Part shown: positions 1-7,001 of the stretch, piece after piece
Layout: every line of letters starts with the position of its first letter
Position numbering within the stretch: position 1 is the first letter of the stretch
DNA from: DASXTB01 sp036505615
GTDB taxonomy: Bacteria > Acidobacteriota > UBA6911 > JACQSX01
NCBI GenBank assembly: GCA_036505615.1
Contig: DASXTB010000473.1
Coordinates: forward strand, 1 to 17,185
Length of the DNA: 17,185 bases
Reading direction: 5' to 3'
Translations under genes and position numbers: made by a program
Notes under the pieces: generated by a model
Seen by the model: only the letters and a program-made list of their open reading frames with translations
What the model was told of the DNA's origin: nothing
The model's database searches: none

Positions 1-220
1 CCCGCCCTTACCAGGGATTATTCATGAATTAAAAGAACGAGCCACGGATTTACGCTGATTACACGGATAAGTTCGGGCTCGGGGGATGGGCACGACGAAC
101 GACTTCGTATATCACACTGCAAGTTGGCGCCCAGCCCCCGACCCCGACCTTATCCGTGTAAATCCGTGTAATCTATGGCCGGTTCGTTCAGTTCATGAAT
201 AATCCGGGGTTAAGGGCGGG
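1..220. repeat. Large imperfect palindrome built from ~10-bp direct repeats
   Basis: The first and last ten bases are exact complements (cccgccctta / taagggcggg). Pairing continues inward with mismatches and small gaps through the ACGGATTTAC-like repeats and then the GC-rich block (gggctcgggggatggg against cccagcccccgacccc). Arms of roughly 90 nt flank a loop of about 40 nt. There is no coding sequence. It reads as a non-autonomous palindromic element, and it may continue left of the window. A short piece like its right end recurs near 12634-12653. Confidence 0.8.
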
Positions 221-243
221 GTTTACGAAACAAGAAAAAAAAT

Positions 244-288
244 CGGTCCTAGGTCCGAAGGACCGGCACATCGGTGTCGCTCCTTCGG
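244..288. repeat. Small GC-rich hairpin repeat with alternative pairings
   Basis: CGGTCCT (244-250) pairs with AGGACCG (258-264), while CCGAAGGA (255-262) can instead pair with TCCTTCGG (281-288). The two hairpins are mutually exclusive. The element sits about 60 nt before the first glycosyltransferase. It could be an interspersed repeat or lie in that gene's leader; nothing in the sequence shows regulation. Confidence 0.5.
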
Positions 289-350
289 AGCTCCAATGAT
301 TCTTGTTTTTTCAAATCTGGGGGGAGAAGGAATTTTGAATCGTAAAACAG

Positions 351-1526
351 ATGATCATCGGAATTGATGCTACGCCGCTGGACCGGCCCTCGACGCGTCG
401 CCGCGGCATCGGGGTATACTCGAGGCGCCTGATTGAAGCTTTGTCTTTGAAGAACGAAAACCTGGGCCACCCGCACCGATTTCTTCTGACTCGCCTGAAT
501 GGGACGACAGTAACAGAACGTGATCAGGTAATTGTGCTGCCGGCGATTCGCAAACCTTCCCGCTTCCAATGGCTGCTCGACCGGTGGACCGTCCCTCGAT
601 TTCTGAAACGCTGCCGCGTGGATGTTTTCCATGCTACGGATTTTTTTTCTGTTCCAGAGTCTGAAACGACCAAAGTTTTGGCCCACGTCCACGACATGAT
701 CCCCTTTGTCTTTTGGAATCAGTATTCCTCTCAGTTTCCGTTCGATATGCGATGGCTCCTGCGGCGGGCCCGGCAACGAGTCCATTACGCCCAGCGGATC
801 ATCACCGATTCCCTTCATTCCAAGCAAGACATCGCAGAGCTCACCGGCTACCCCGAGCAGCGAATTCACGTCGTTTATTTTGGCCCGGCCGTGGCTTCCC
901 TGTTGTCAAAATCCGACGGTGATCAGGCAGGCGAAGATGTCCCCCTGCCTCCCTATTTTGGCCACCAGCAGGGCGAGTCCTATCCCTACTTCTTGTATGT
1001 GGGGGGCACTGATTTTCGGAAGAACCTTCCGTTTCTGATTCGCGCCTTCTCAGCATTTTCTGAAAAGCACTCGGAGGTGAGACTGCTGCTGGTCGGCGAG
1101 ACCTTTTTCATGCGCAAGCTCGCCGAGGTTGATGAGATCTACAAAGAAATTGAGCGACTGGGGCTTCACAATCGTGTCCAGATGACCGGATATGTCAACG
1201 AAAAGTTGCTGAGGCTTTTGTACCGTCGCTCAAGAGCGCTGCTGTTTCCCTCATTTTACGAGGGCTTTGGGCTGCCGGTTTTGGAGGCAATGGCTGCCGG
1301 CACTCCGGTGCTGGCGGCCCGCGCCAGCAGCGTTCCGGAAATACTGGGCGACACAGGACTGTATTTCGATCCCCATAAAGAGGATTCTCTGATAGCGGCC
1401 ATGGAGCAGATCTACGCTAATGACCGGCTGCGCAGCGACTGCATTGAACGCGCTCGCCGGCGCGCTCAGTTGTTTTCATGGGAAAAGGCGGCGGAGCAGA
1501 TTTTTAAAATCTATGGGGAGTTGTAA
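351..1526 (+). CDS. GT4-family glycosyltransferase
   Basis: A 391-residue GT-B-fold retaining glycosyltransferase. It should transfer a sugar from a nucleotide-sugar donor to a lipid-linked acceptor in the cytoplasm during polysaccharide assembly. The N-terminus MIIGIDATPL and the glycine-rich loop RRRGIGVYSRRL (residues 17-28) form the acceptor half. YFLYVGGTDFRKNL (213-226) opens the donor half, and YEGFGLPVLEA (303-313) carries the family EX7E motif (E304, E312). The C-terminal FSWEKAAEQ is also typical. Length is normal and no repeat insertion is present. The only purine-rich stretch upstream (GGAGAAGG at 323-330) is too far from the ATG for a normal ribosome site. The start is chosen because the conserved N-terminus begins there and a stop lies just upstream in frame. 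The stop codon lies at the edge of the palindrome that follows. Sugar specificity cannot be read. Confidence 0.93.
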   Translation: MIIGIDATPLDRPSTRRRGIGVYSRRLIEALSLKNENLGHPHRFLLTRLNGTTVTERDQVIVLPAIRKPSRFQWLLDRWTVPRFLKRCRVDVFHATDFFSVPESETTKVLAHVHDMIPFVFWNQYSSQFPFDMRWLLRRARQRVHYAQRIITDSLHSKQDIAELTGYPEQRIHVVYFGPAVASLLSKSDGDQAGEDVPLPPYFGHQQGESYPYFLYVGGTDFRKNLPFLIRAFSAFSEKHSEVRLLLVGETFFMRKLAEVDEIYKEIERLGLHNRVQMTGYVNEKLLRLLYRRSRALLFPSFYEGFGLPVLEAMAAGTPVLAARASSVPEILGDTGLYFDPHKEDSLIAAMEQIYANDRLRSDCIERARRRAQLFSWEKAAEQIFKIYGEL

Positions 1527-1692
1527 GCTGGTGATAGCCGCGAATGAACGCAAATGAACGCGAATTTCGCGACGGTCAAGACAACATTTGGCCAATTCCT
1601 GGCGGAAATCTTCACTCTCGAGGAAGATGGCCTATTGCTCGCGAAATTCGCGTTCATTTGCGCTCATTCGCGGCTAACATCACCAGCTCACA
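1521..1692. repeat. Palindromic element between the two GT4 genes
   Basis: Long inverted repeat whose arms contain stuttering 10-bp units (GCGAATGAAC GCAAATGAAC GCGAATTTCG). The left arm begins at the stop codon of the first GT4 gene and the right arm ends a few bases before the next gene's start. AGCTGGTGAT at 1526 pairs with ATCACCAGCT at 1679-1688. About 65 nt of unrelated sequence separates the arms. The architecture matches the element at 1-220. As RNA it would form a long hairpin that could weaken read-through or protect the upstream mRNA end; that role is inferred. Confidence 0.8.
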
Positions 1693-1698
1693 ATTCGT

Positions 1699-2985
1699 AT
1701 GCTGATCGGAATTGATTGTAAACCGTTACAGCGAGGCCCCGCCGGCGTGCAAACATACTTGCGCAATTTGCTACCCGAACTGGCATCCATTCCAGAGATC
1801 CAAGTGGCTTGCTTTTTTTCCATGGCTTTTGAAGCTCCCGCGCTTCCAGCCGGAGTGAAGCGCATACCGGTGAAGGGCCCTTGGATCAACAACTGGGTGT
1901 GGATGGAGTGGCAACTGCCCCGAGCCGTAAGAAGAATGGCGAATGACGAATGGCGAATGACGAATGAGGAAAATCGCAAGTCGCAGGTCGCAGGTCGCAG
2001 GTCGAAAGAAGAATTGAAATCAAACGAGATGAGTAGCTCAGCATCTGAAGTCAGAACAGACAGCGGCAGCCGGCATTCGACATTCGACATTCGACATTCG
2101 ACATTCGACTTGTTTCACTTTCCAGCTTACACGGCGTCTTCGCGCATGAGTTGCAGGAAAGTAGTCAGCATTCACGATGTCAGCTATGCAGCTTACCCCA
2201 ACTGGTATCCACACTCGGGCGGGAAGATCAGGCAGAGATTTTACCGCCGGTCAGCCGAATGTGCGGATGGGATCATTACCCTCTCCCAGTTTTCGAAATC
2301 AGAAATTACGCGCGTCTATTCCATCGAGCCTTCGCGAATCTTCCGCGTTCATCTGGCCTCGGGATTGGAACGCGTAAAACCTGCCCAGCGCTGGGATCGG
2401 CCGCCAAAAGGACAGTGGTATCTGCTGCATGTCGGGGACCTGCATGCAAGGCGGAACCTGCTGACCGCCCTCGATGCCTTCAACGTCGTGTCTGAAGAGC
2501 GGCATCTTGACTTCGTTCTTGTCGGCAGGGACCTGGGGGCTCGATCCGATATCCAGCAGCATGCCAGAAAGCTTGGGTGCCAGAATCGCCTTCATTTCCT
2601 TCAGGACGTTCCACTGGACCAGATGCCGCACTGGTACCGAAATGCGGCGTTGTTGGTTTACCCGTCTCTTTATGAGGGCTTCGGATTGCCGTTGCTGGAG
2701 GCGATGCAGTGCGGTTGTCCGGTGGTGGCATCGCGGGCCGCCTGCATTCCGGAGATCGCCGGCGATGCGGCGTGGTTGGTCGATCCGCTAAATGCGCGCG
2801 AGATTGCCGAAGGGATTCGGGCCATCCTGGTGCAGCCGGAGACCCGCGCGCAGTTGATTGAGAAAGGTCTCCAGAGGGCGCAGCAGTTTAGTTGGAAGAA
2901 GACCGCCGAGCAGACCGTGGGAGTTTATCGTGAGGTTCTGAAAGGCCAGGATGGCACTATTCCAAACCGCAAACGCGGCCCATGA
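1699..2985 (+). CDS. GT4-family glycosyltransferase carrying an in-frame heptamer-repeat insertion
   Basis: A 428-residue paralogue of the preceding GT4 enzyme (MLIGIDCKPL against MIIGIDATPL), with the same expected role in polysaccharide assembly. Donor-half motifs are intact: WYLLHVGDLHARRNL (239-253) and LYEGFGLPLLEA (324-335), with EX7E at E326 and E334. Residues about 79-137 are foreign to the family. They come from heptamer arrays (GAATGAC/GAATGGC and GTCGCAG going in, CATTCGA coming out) placed between WQLPRAV and the conserved DLFHFPAYTAS. Without them the protein would be about 369 residues, normal for GT4. The insertion keeps the frame and falls in the N-terminal acceptor domain. 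No Shine-Dalgarno sequence is visible before the ATG, which lies just past the upstream palindrome. The last residues (GQDGTIPNRKRGP) are probably not conserved. Confidence 0.92.
   Translation: MLIGIDCKPLQRGPAGVQTYLRNLLPELASIPEIQVACFFSMAFEAPALPAGVKRIPVKGPWINNWVWMEWQLPRAVRRMANDEWRMTNEENRKSQVAGRRSKEELKSNEMSSSASEVRTDSGSRHSTFDIRHSTFDLFHFPAYTASSRMSCRKVVSIHDVSYAAYPNWYPHSGGKIRQRFYRRSAECADGIITLSQFSKSEITRVYSIEPSRIFRVHLASGLERVKPAQRWDRPPKGQWYLLHVGDLHARRNLLTALDAFNVVSEERHLDFVLVGRDLGARSDIQQHARKLGCQNRLHFLQDVPLDQMPHWYRNAALLVYPSLYEGFGLPLLEAMQCGCPVVASRAACIPEIAGDAAWLVDPLNAREIAEGIRAILVQPETRAQLIEKGLQRAQQFSWKKTAEQTVGVYREVLKGQDGTIPNRKRGP
1934..2109. repeat. Inverted heptamer arrays inside the second GT4 gene
   Basis: The left array (1934-1969) is GAATGGC/GAATGAC units, followed by GTCGCAG units near 1978-2008. 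The right array (2074-2109) is five exact CATTCGA units, complementary to the left one. About 65 nt of non-repetitive sequence separates them. The whole segment is translated, giving the 7-residue period RHSTFDI. Confidence 0.9.
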
Positions 2986-3042
2986 TTTATTCTGGAGGGA
3001 GACGCGCCAGTGGGGCATCTCAGCAACCAGATCAGAAATCTC

Positions 3043-3229
3043 TGAAAAAAAATTGATTCAATCTGTACGGGCGACCCTGTGTGGTCGCCCGCTGCAGAAT
3101 CCAGCGGATTTCTCTTGGCTCCGTTCCGAACTGCTTCTGTGGGAAATGTGCAATTTGTTTGGCTAATCCGTCAGCCGTTGCGGCGGGCGGCCACATAGGG
3201 CCGCCCGTACGATCAGATGCCTTTTTTAC
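3043..3229 (+). mobile_element. MITE-like element, copy A
   Basis: One of three related copies (with 6659-6876 and 13657-13876). It starts with a TTGATTCAATCTGTACGGG-like end, then a hairpin GGGCGACC-ctgtgt-GGTCGCCC, then a middle segment including GTGCAATTTGTTTGGCTAA. A second hairpin, GGGCGGCC-acata-GGGCCGCCC, leads to a closing end complementary to the start. There is no plausible protein. The remainder of the gap, 2986-3042 and 3230-3333, holds no gene. The phrase GAGGTTTCGGATTTTTG near 3277-3293 resembles the flank of the other copies, so the element may extend to there. Confidence 0.8.
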
Positions 3230-3333
3230 ACCTGCTCAGCCTCTGCAGGAGACGGCCCACCGGGCCCTCTCTACGAGGTTTCGGATTTTTGCGACTTTGC
3301 ACCCTGCTGGCTTTGGGATAGATTTTTGGAATC

Positions 3334-3969
3334 ATGGCTATCACACGGGGTATTTTTTCTTCGCCTGCCAGGGCATGGACGGCGGTGGTGCTTTATACGG
3401 CGTTTCTGTATAGCACGATGACACTTGCCTTCAATCTGTATGTGAGATTGTACGATCACATGGGCCGGCCTTTCATGGATCGGCTGATGAGTTGGATGTA
3501 TCTGCCCGTTGTGCTCGCGGTACTGGCTTTCGTTGTGTTTTTCCTACCGAGAAGCCTCGGATCCTATGCCGCATTTGTCCTGATCTGTCTGGCGCTGGCG
3601 TACTCTCTGAAATATCTGGAAGTTCCCGCCAAGCGGTTTCACTTCTTCCAATATTGGCCCCTGACTTTTTTTGTCTTTGACGCGCTCCGATTCCGGTGTA
3701 AAGACCGATACCTCTATGTTTGGACCTTCGCTTTGGTGACTTTGATCGGTTTGGGAGATGAAACACTGCAGGGGATGGTTCCAAAACGTCATTTCGGCCT
3801 GCTCGATGTGGTTGTTGACTCGGTAGCCGGGCTGCTGACGTTGGCATTTATTGGCTTTGTGATGGGAGAAGAGAACTACCCATGGGGAAGGCTGACAAAG
3901 GTCGAAGGTCGAAAATCGAAAGTTGAAGGTCATCCGAATGCGGACCGCGGAGTGCAGAATTTGGAATGA
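3334..3969 (+). CDS. VanZ-like integral membrane protein
   Basis: A 211-residue protein with hydrophobic segments at about 15-35, 55-72, 76-94, 103-117, 128-142 and 158-177. The end of the membrane domain carries the VanZ signature: K100-x-x-H103, then D142-E-T-L-Q146-x-x-V-P150-x-R152 and D158-x-x-x-D162-S-x-x-G166. VanZ-family proteins are membrane proteins of mostly unknown function; the founding member gives low-level teicoplanin resistance. Within a polysaccharide locus this one may act on envelope polymers, which is inference. The tail after about residue 188 (KVEGRKSKVEG) is heptamer-encoded, and the stop is the TGA of a GAATGAC unit. The ATG follows a weak GGAATC. Operon membership with its neighbours is plausible from shared strand, but the gap upstream is about 350 nt. 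Confidence 0.8.
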   Translation: MAITRGIFSSPARAWTAVVLYTAFLYSTMTLAFNLYVRLYDHMGRPFMDRLMSWMYLPVVLAVLAFVVFFLPRSLGSYAAFVLICLALAYSLKYLEVPAKRFHFFQYWPLTFFVFDALRFRCKDRYLYVWTFALVTLIGLGDETLQGMVPKRHFGLLDVVVDSVAGLLTLAFIGFVMGEENYPWGRLTKVEGRKSKVEGHPNADRGVQNLE

Positions 3970-4070
3970 CGCTGGCCTGCGATTGCGGATTGCAGATTTC
4001 GGATTGCGGATTTTCGGAATGCGAAATGCGGATTTTGAAAAGCGGCATGCGGAACGCGGAATGCGGAATC
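3897..4070. repeat. Heptamer arrays across the VanZ-sulfatase boundary
   Basis: GAAGGTC/GAAAATC units (3901-3930) form the 3' end of the VanZ-like gene. A run of GCGGATT/TCGGATT and GCGGAAT units (about 3981-4070) fills the space before the sulfatase-fold gene. The segment is open in several frames only because of its repeat composition. Complementary arrays follow at 4244-4319, inside the next gene. Confidence 0.88.
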
Positions 4071-4111
4071 AACGGCGTAGGTTCCACATTCTGAGATTGC
4101 AAGCTGATGGA

Positions 4112-6322
4112 ATGCAACTCACCGTCTGCTTCTGTCTGTTCCTTTTTATCTGCCTAAGCGGCGGAGCTGCCATCAGCAAAGGCGAGTCGGCCCATAATCG
4201 CGACTCGAAACTCGGAACTCAAAACTCGAAACCCGACACTGCCCGGACCTTCGACTTTGGACCTTGGACTTTCAACTTTCGACCTTCGACTTTCGACTTT
4301 CGACCTCCGACTTTCGACAGCCCTTCAGGAGCTAAGTGGAATGTCTTATTGTTTACTATCGATTCGTGCAACGCCAGCCGGATGAGTCTCTATGGGAATC
4401 CCGTTGAGACGACTCCGAACCTTGACGGCTGGGCGCAAGAGGCAACGGTTTTCGATCACGCCTATAGCGTTTCGGCATGGACGGCGCCTGGGCTGGTGTC
4501 AATTTTGGCGGGTGTCTTACCCGGCGTGCACGGAGTCGATTCTCGTGATCGCCACACGCAAGAGAGCCTCCCCACGCTGCTGAAGCTTTTCCAGCACCAG
4601 GGATACCAGGTTCCCAATTTGAACTTCTTCACTTTCGCGCCCTACTACCAAGACCTGGGACTTCCTGCCATTGACAGAAGTTACTTCACTCAGACTGATG
4701 GAGACGAGCTCTTAAATTACCTGGAGCGAAACGCTGATCGGCCTTTTTTCATCTGGTATCACACGACGAAAGTGCACCAGCCTTACAATCCACCGGATGA
4801 CGTTCTGAAAAAGATCATGCAAATGGTCGAAAGTCGGAGGTCGAAGGTCGAAAGTCGAAGGTCGAAGGTCGAAAGTCGAAAGTCGAAGGTCGAAAGTCGA
4901 AACTCGAAGGTCGCAAGTCGCAGGTCGCAGGTCTCAGGTCAGAAGTCTGCTAGGAACAGTTATCGGTCATCGGTCATCGGTCATCAGGAAAATCCGCATG
5001 CCATAGACTGGGAGGAGGCGTTTAAAGCTCCGGGCATTCAGGCGGTGCGGCACGGAGCCATTGTCCCGAAGGGATCGGTCAAGTTTCAGCGCGGCGATCT
5101 TCCGGCGCTTCTAGCGCTCTACGACGGAGAGATCTACAACATGGATCTCTTTTTTGGGCGAGTTCTGGACAAGTTACGGGAGAAGGGTCTCGAAGAAAGA
5201 ACTCTCGTGATTGTCACTGCCGACCATGGTGAAGAGATGCTCGAGCATGGATTTGTGGGGCACGCCAGCACGTCGTTGAACGCAAAATTGTATGAAGAGC
5301 TCACTCACATTCCGCTTGTGTTTCACCTCCCGGGACAGAAAACCGGCGCACGTGTCTCCGGCCTGGTTCAGCAGATCGACATAGCTCCGACGTTATTAGA
5401 CTTGATGGGGTTACCCGTGCCTGAAATCATGCAGGGCCGTAGCCTGAAGGGAGCGGTCTCAAGTGAACAAGTCGCAGGTCGCAAGTCGCAAGCCGCAGGT
5501 CAAGAGGTCGGCACTGCAACAGGTCAACAGCCCGCCGGGAAGCAGGAGGCAGGAGGCAGAAGGCAGGAGGCAGCAGGCAGCAGGCAGACGGCAGGAGAAA
5601 GCAGGCAGGAAGCAGGGAGCGGAAGGCAGAAGGCGGAAGGCGGAAGGCAGAAGGCGGAAGGCGGAAGGCAGGGCGCGGAGAGACGCAGTGTATTTCATCC
5701 TGAAATTTTACTGGAGAGCTCGATTGCGGGAAATCAGACCACCAAGGAAAGGGAAGATCTCTGGCTTCGCGGCCTTCGCACTAAACGCTTCAAATACATT
5801 CAGGAGCTGAAAGGAGCGACAATCACCAAAGAATATCTCTTCGACTTAAACCGGGATCCCCGGGAAGAAAAAAATCTATTAGCACTTCGCAAATTAGAAG
5901 CAGCCCGGTTTCGCCGTCGAGTGACTGAAATGGTCAAGCAGAATCAAGCCCTGCGGCAGAAATACTTGCCTGCCGAAGCATTGTCGAATATCGAAGGTCG
6001 AAAGTCGAAAGTCGCAGTCCAGGTTCCATGTCCGGTGGTGGAAATGCCGGAGCCGGAACAAACACTGGATTACCGGCTGCACACGGGCGCCATGTTGTTT
6101 CAGTGGAGAGGGGACCCGAACTCTGAATATGTTATTGAATACGACATCGGCCTGGGTGACCATCATGTTGCCGGCCAATACGAAGCCAAAGGAAATTACC
6201 AAATACTGGGACCTTTTCCCCCTGAGCTGTGGGTTTCGTTGAAGGCATGGAACCCCTTTAAAATCCGGGTGGCTTATAAAGGCACACAGTGCTGGAGCGC
6301 ATGGAGAACGTTTTACTTCTAA
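4112..6322 (+). CDS. Secreted sulfatase-fold enzyme with Thr nucleophile and four repeat insertions
   Basis: A 736-residue protein from the ATG at 4112, which opens a signal peptide (MQLTVCFCLFLFICLSGG). The frame stays open back to a TTG at 3923, but that stretch is heptamer array, so I do not count it. The catalytic domain is of the alkaline phosphatase superfamily: NVLLFTID with metal ligand D84; WTAPGLVSILAG with T124 where classical sulfatases have the formylglycine Cys/Ser; TADHGEE with D371 and H372; VGHAS with H384. A Thr nucleophile is typical of LtaS/EptA-like phospho-transferases and of some sulfatase-like hydrolases, so a phospho-group transfer or hydrolysis on an envelope glycan is as likely as desulfation. 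Residues about 648-736 look like a small beta-sandwich (fibronectin-III-like, uncertain). Heptamer-encoded stretches occupy about 31-70, 238-292, 454-521 and 627-636, all outside the catalytic motifs and all in frame. Confidence 0.88.
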   Translation: MQLTVCFCLFLFICLSGGAAISKGESAHNRDSKLGTQNSKPDTARTFDFGPWTFNFRPSTFDFRPPTFDSPSGAKWNVLLFTIDSCNASRMSLYGNPVETTPNLDGWAQEATVFDHAYSVSAWTAPGLVSILAGVLPGVHGVDSRDRHTQESLPTLLKLFQHQGYQVPNLNFFTFAPYYQDLGLPAIDRSYFTQTDGDELLNYLERNADRPFFIWYHTTKVHQPYNPPDDVLKKIMQMVESRRSKVESRRSKVESRKSKVESRNSKVASRRSQVSGQKSARNSYRSSVIGHQENPHAIDWEEAFKAPGIQAVRHGAIVPKGSVKFQRGDLPALLALYDGEIYNMDLFFGRVLDKLREKGLEERTLVIVTADHGEEMLEHGFVGHASTSLNAKLYEELTHIPLVFHLPGQKTGARVSGLVQQIDIAPTLLDLMGLPVPEIMQGRSLKGAVSSEQVAGRKSQAAGQEVGTATGQQPAGKQEAGGRRQEAAGSRQTAGESRQEAGSGRQKAEGGRQKAEGGRQGAERRSVFHPEILLESSIAGNQTTKEREDLWLRGLRTKRFKYIQELKGATITKEYLFDLNRDPREEKNLLALRKLEAARFRRRVTEMVKQNQALRQKYLPAEALSNIEGRKSKVAVQVPCPVVEMPEPEQTLDYRLHTGAMLFQWRGDPNSEYVIEYDIGLGDHHVAGQYEAKGNYQILGPFPPELWVSLKAWNPFKIRVAYKGTQCWSAWRTFYF
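4203..4319. repeat. Heptamer arrays in the sulfatase-fold N-terminus
   Basis: ACTCGAA/ACTCGGA units (4203-4236) are followed by a long pyrimidine-rich run of CTTTCGA/CCTTCGA units (4244-4319). The latter are complementary to the GAAAGTC-type arrays elsewhere. They encode an F-R-P-S-T-F-D-like heptapeptide between the signal peptide and the catalytic domain. Confidence 0.9.
4825..4987. repeat. Heptamer arrays within the sulfatase-fold catalytic domain
   Basis: GTCGAAA/GTCGAAG units, later GTCGCAG, run from 4825 to about 4940 and encode repeats of VESRKSK. ATCGGTC units follow at about 4961-4986. The insertion separates the conserved HTTKVHQPYNPP block from the region before VTADHG. Confidence 0.92.
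5471..5673. repeat. GGCGGAA/GGCAGGA heptamer array in the sulfatase-fold gene
   Basis: GTCGCAG/GTCGCAA units give way to a long purine-rich run of GGCAGGA, GGCAGCA, GGCAGAA and GGCGGAA units. Cytosine is sparse and thymine almost absent from the coding strand. The encoded peptide is G-G-R-Q-K-A-E with variations. It sits just after MQGRSLKGAV, near the end of the catalytic domain. Confidence 0.92.
5990..6017. repeat. Short heptamer array near the sulfatase-fold C-terminus
   Basis: About four GTCGAAA/TCGAAGG-type units encode IEGRKSKVAV at the junction between the catalytic domain and the C-terminal beta-rich domain. Confidence 0.8.
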
Positions 6323-6452
6323 TGTCGAATGCCGAATTTCGAAAGTCGAATGCTGGAACTCGAGTTGAAAGTCGCAAGTCTAAAGTCGAAGGTCTAAAGT
6401 CGAAGGTCCACAGACGAAGGTCCAAAGTCGAAAGTCGAAGGTCGCAGGTCGG
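6323..6452. repeat. Heptamer array downstream of the sulfatase-fold gene
   Basis: The array starts directly after the stop codon with GTCGAAT/GCCGAAT units and continues as GTCGAAA, GTCTAAA and GTCGAAG units. A complementary array lies at 6945-6999, with the MITE-like copy B between the two. The stretch 6453-6658 shows no gene or clear signal. Confidence 0.88.
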
Positions 6453-6658
6453 GGATAATATTGTGCTAGATTCAGAGTCGCGGAAGATCCATCCATTCGG
6501 CGATGCAACTGAAATTCTCTTCACCGTCGAGGCGCAAAGAACTTATCGCGGCGCAGCACGTATCGATGCACCGGTGGCGCTCTGCCGCAACCAGAGAATA
6601 TAGGTTCTGCAGGAGACACCTGCACTGGTTTGGAACCTGAAACAAAAATTCGTAACCT

Positions 6659-6876
6659 CGCCCGTGAGAAGCCGTGCAAAATGCGTCTGATCGTACGGGA
6701 GGCCCTATGTGGCCGCCCGCCGCAATAGCTGACCGATTAGCCAAACAAATTGCACAGCTCCCGCGGATGCACTTCAACGGAGCCAAGAAAAATCCGCCGG
6801 ATTCTGCACCGGGCGACCACACAGGGTCGCCCGTACAGATGAAATCAATTTTTTCACACATTCTCAGGTACGCGCG
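6659..6876 (-). mobile_element. MITE-like element, copy B
   Basis: This copy is inverted relative to copies A and C. On the minus strand it runs from GCGCGTACCTGAGAATGTG, through the two hairpins and the shared CAATTTGTTTGGCTAATC segment, to CTTCTCACGGGCGAG. Agreement with copy A through the core is very high by eye. Outside the core, ACATTCTCCCCGCGCG is shared with copy C. No coding potential. Confidence 0.82.
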
Positions 6877-6944
6877 GGGAGAATGTCGGCGCCCAGAAAA
6901 AAGCCGGGAGGTGGCAGAGGTTGGAAGAGATTTATGAGAATCTC

Positions 6945-6999
6945 GCTTCGACTTTCGACCTTTGACCTTGGACCGTCGACTTTCGACCTTCGACTTTCG
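6945..6999. repeat. Heptamer array abutting the WbaP-like start codon
   Basis: CGACTTT/CGACCTT/TGACCTT units run up to two bases before the ATG at 7002. They occupy the place where a ribosome binding site would be expected. Confidence 0.88.
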
Positions 7000-7001
7000 T
7001 C

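Noticed and set aside
249..869. Long minus-strand frame opposite the first GT4 gene
   Set aside because: No domain signal; it lies antisense to a clear glycosyltransferase and includes the upstream hairpin repeat.
2951..3166. Small frame SVRATLCGRPLQNPADFSW
   Set aside because: The same peptide arises at 13673-13945 from MITE copy C; it is translation of a repeat, not a gene.
3923..4111. N-terminal extension of the sulfatase-fold gene from a TTG
   Set aside because: Entirely heptamer array, overlaps the VanZ end, and would bury the signal peptide that starts at 4112.
4825..4987. CRISPR array
   Set aside because: Seven-base units with no unique spacers and no cas genes.
5463..5810. Overlapping frames on both strands across the GGCGGAA array
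   Set aside because: Open only because the heptamers lack stops on either strand.
6472..6861. Minus-strand frame with AICLANRSAIAAGGHIGPPVRSD
   Set aside because: Translation of MITE copy B; no start signal or family resemblance.
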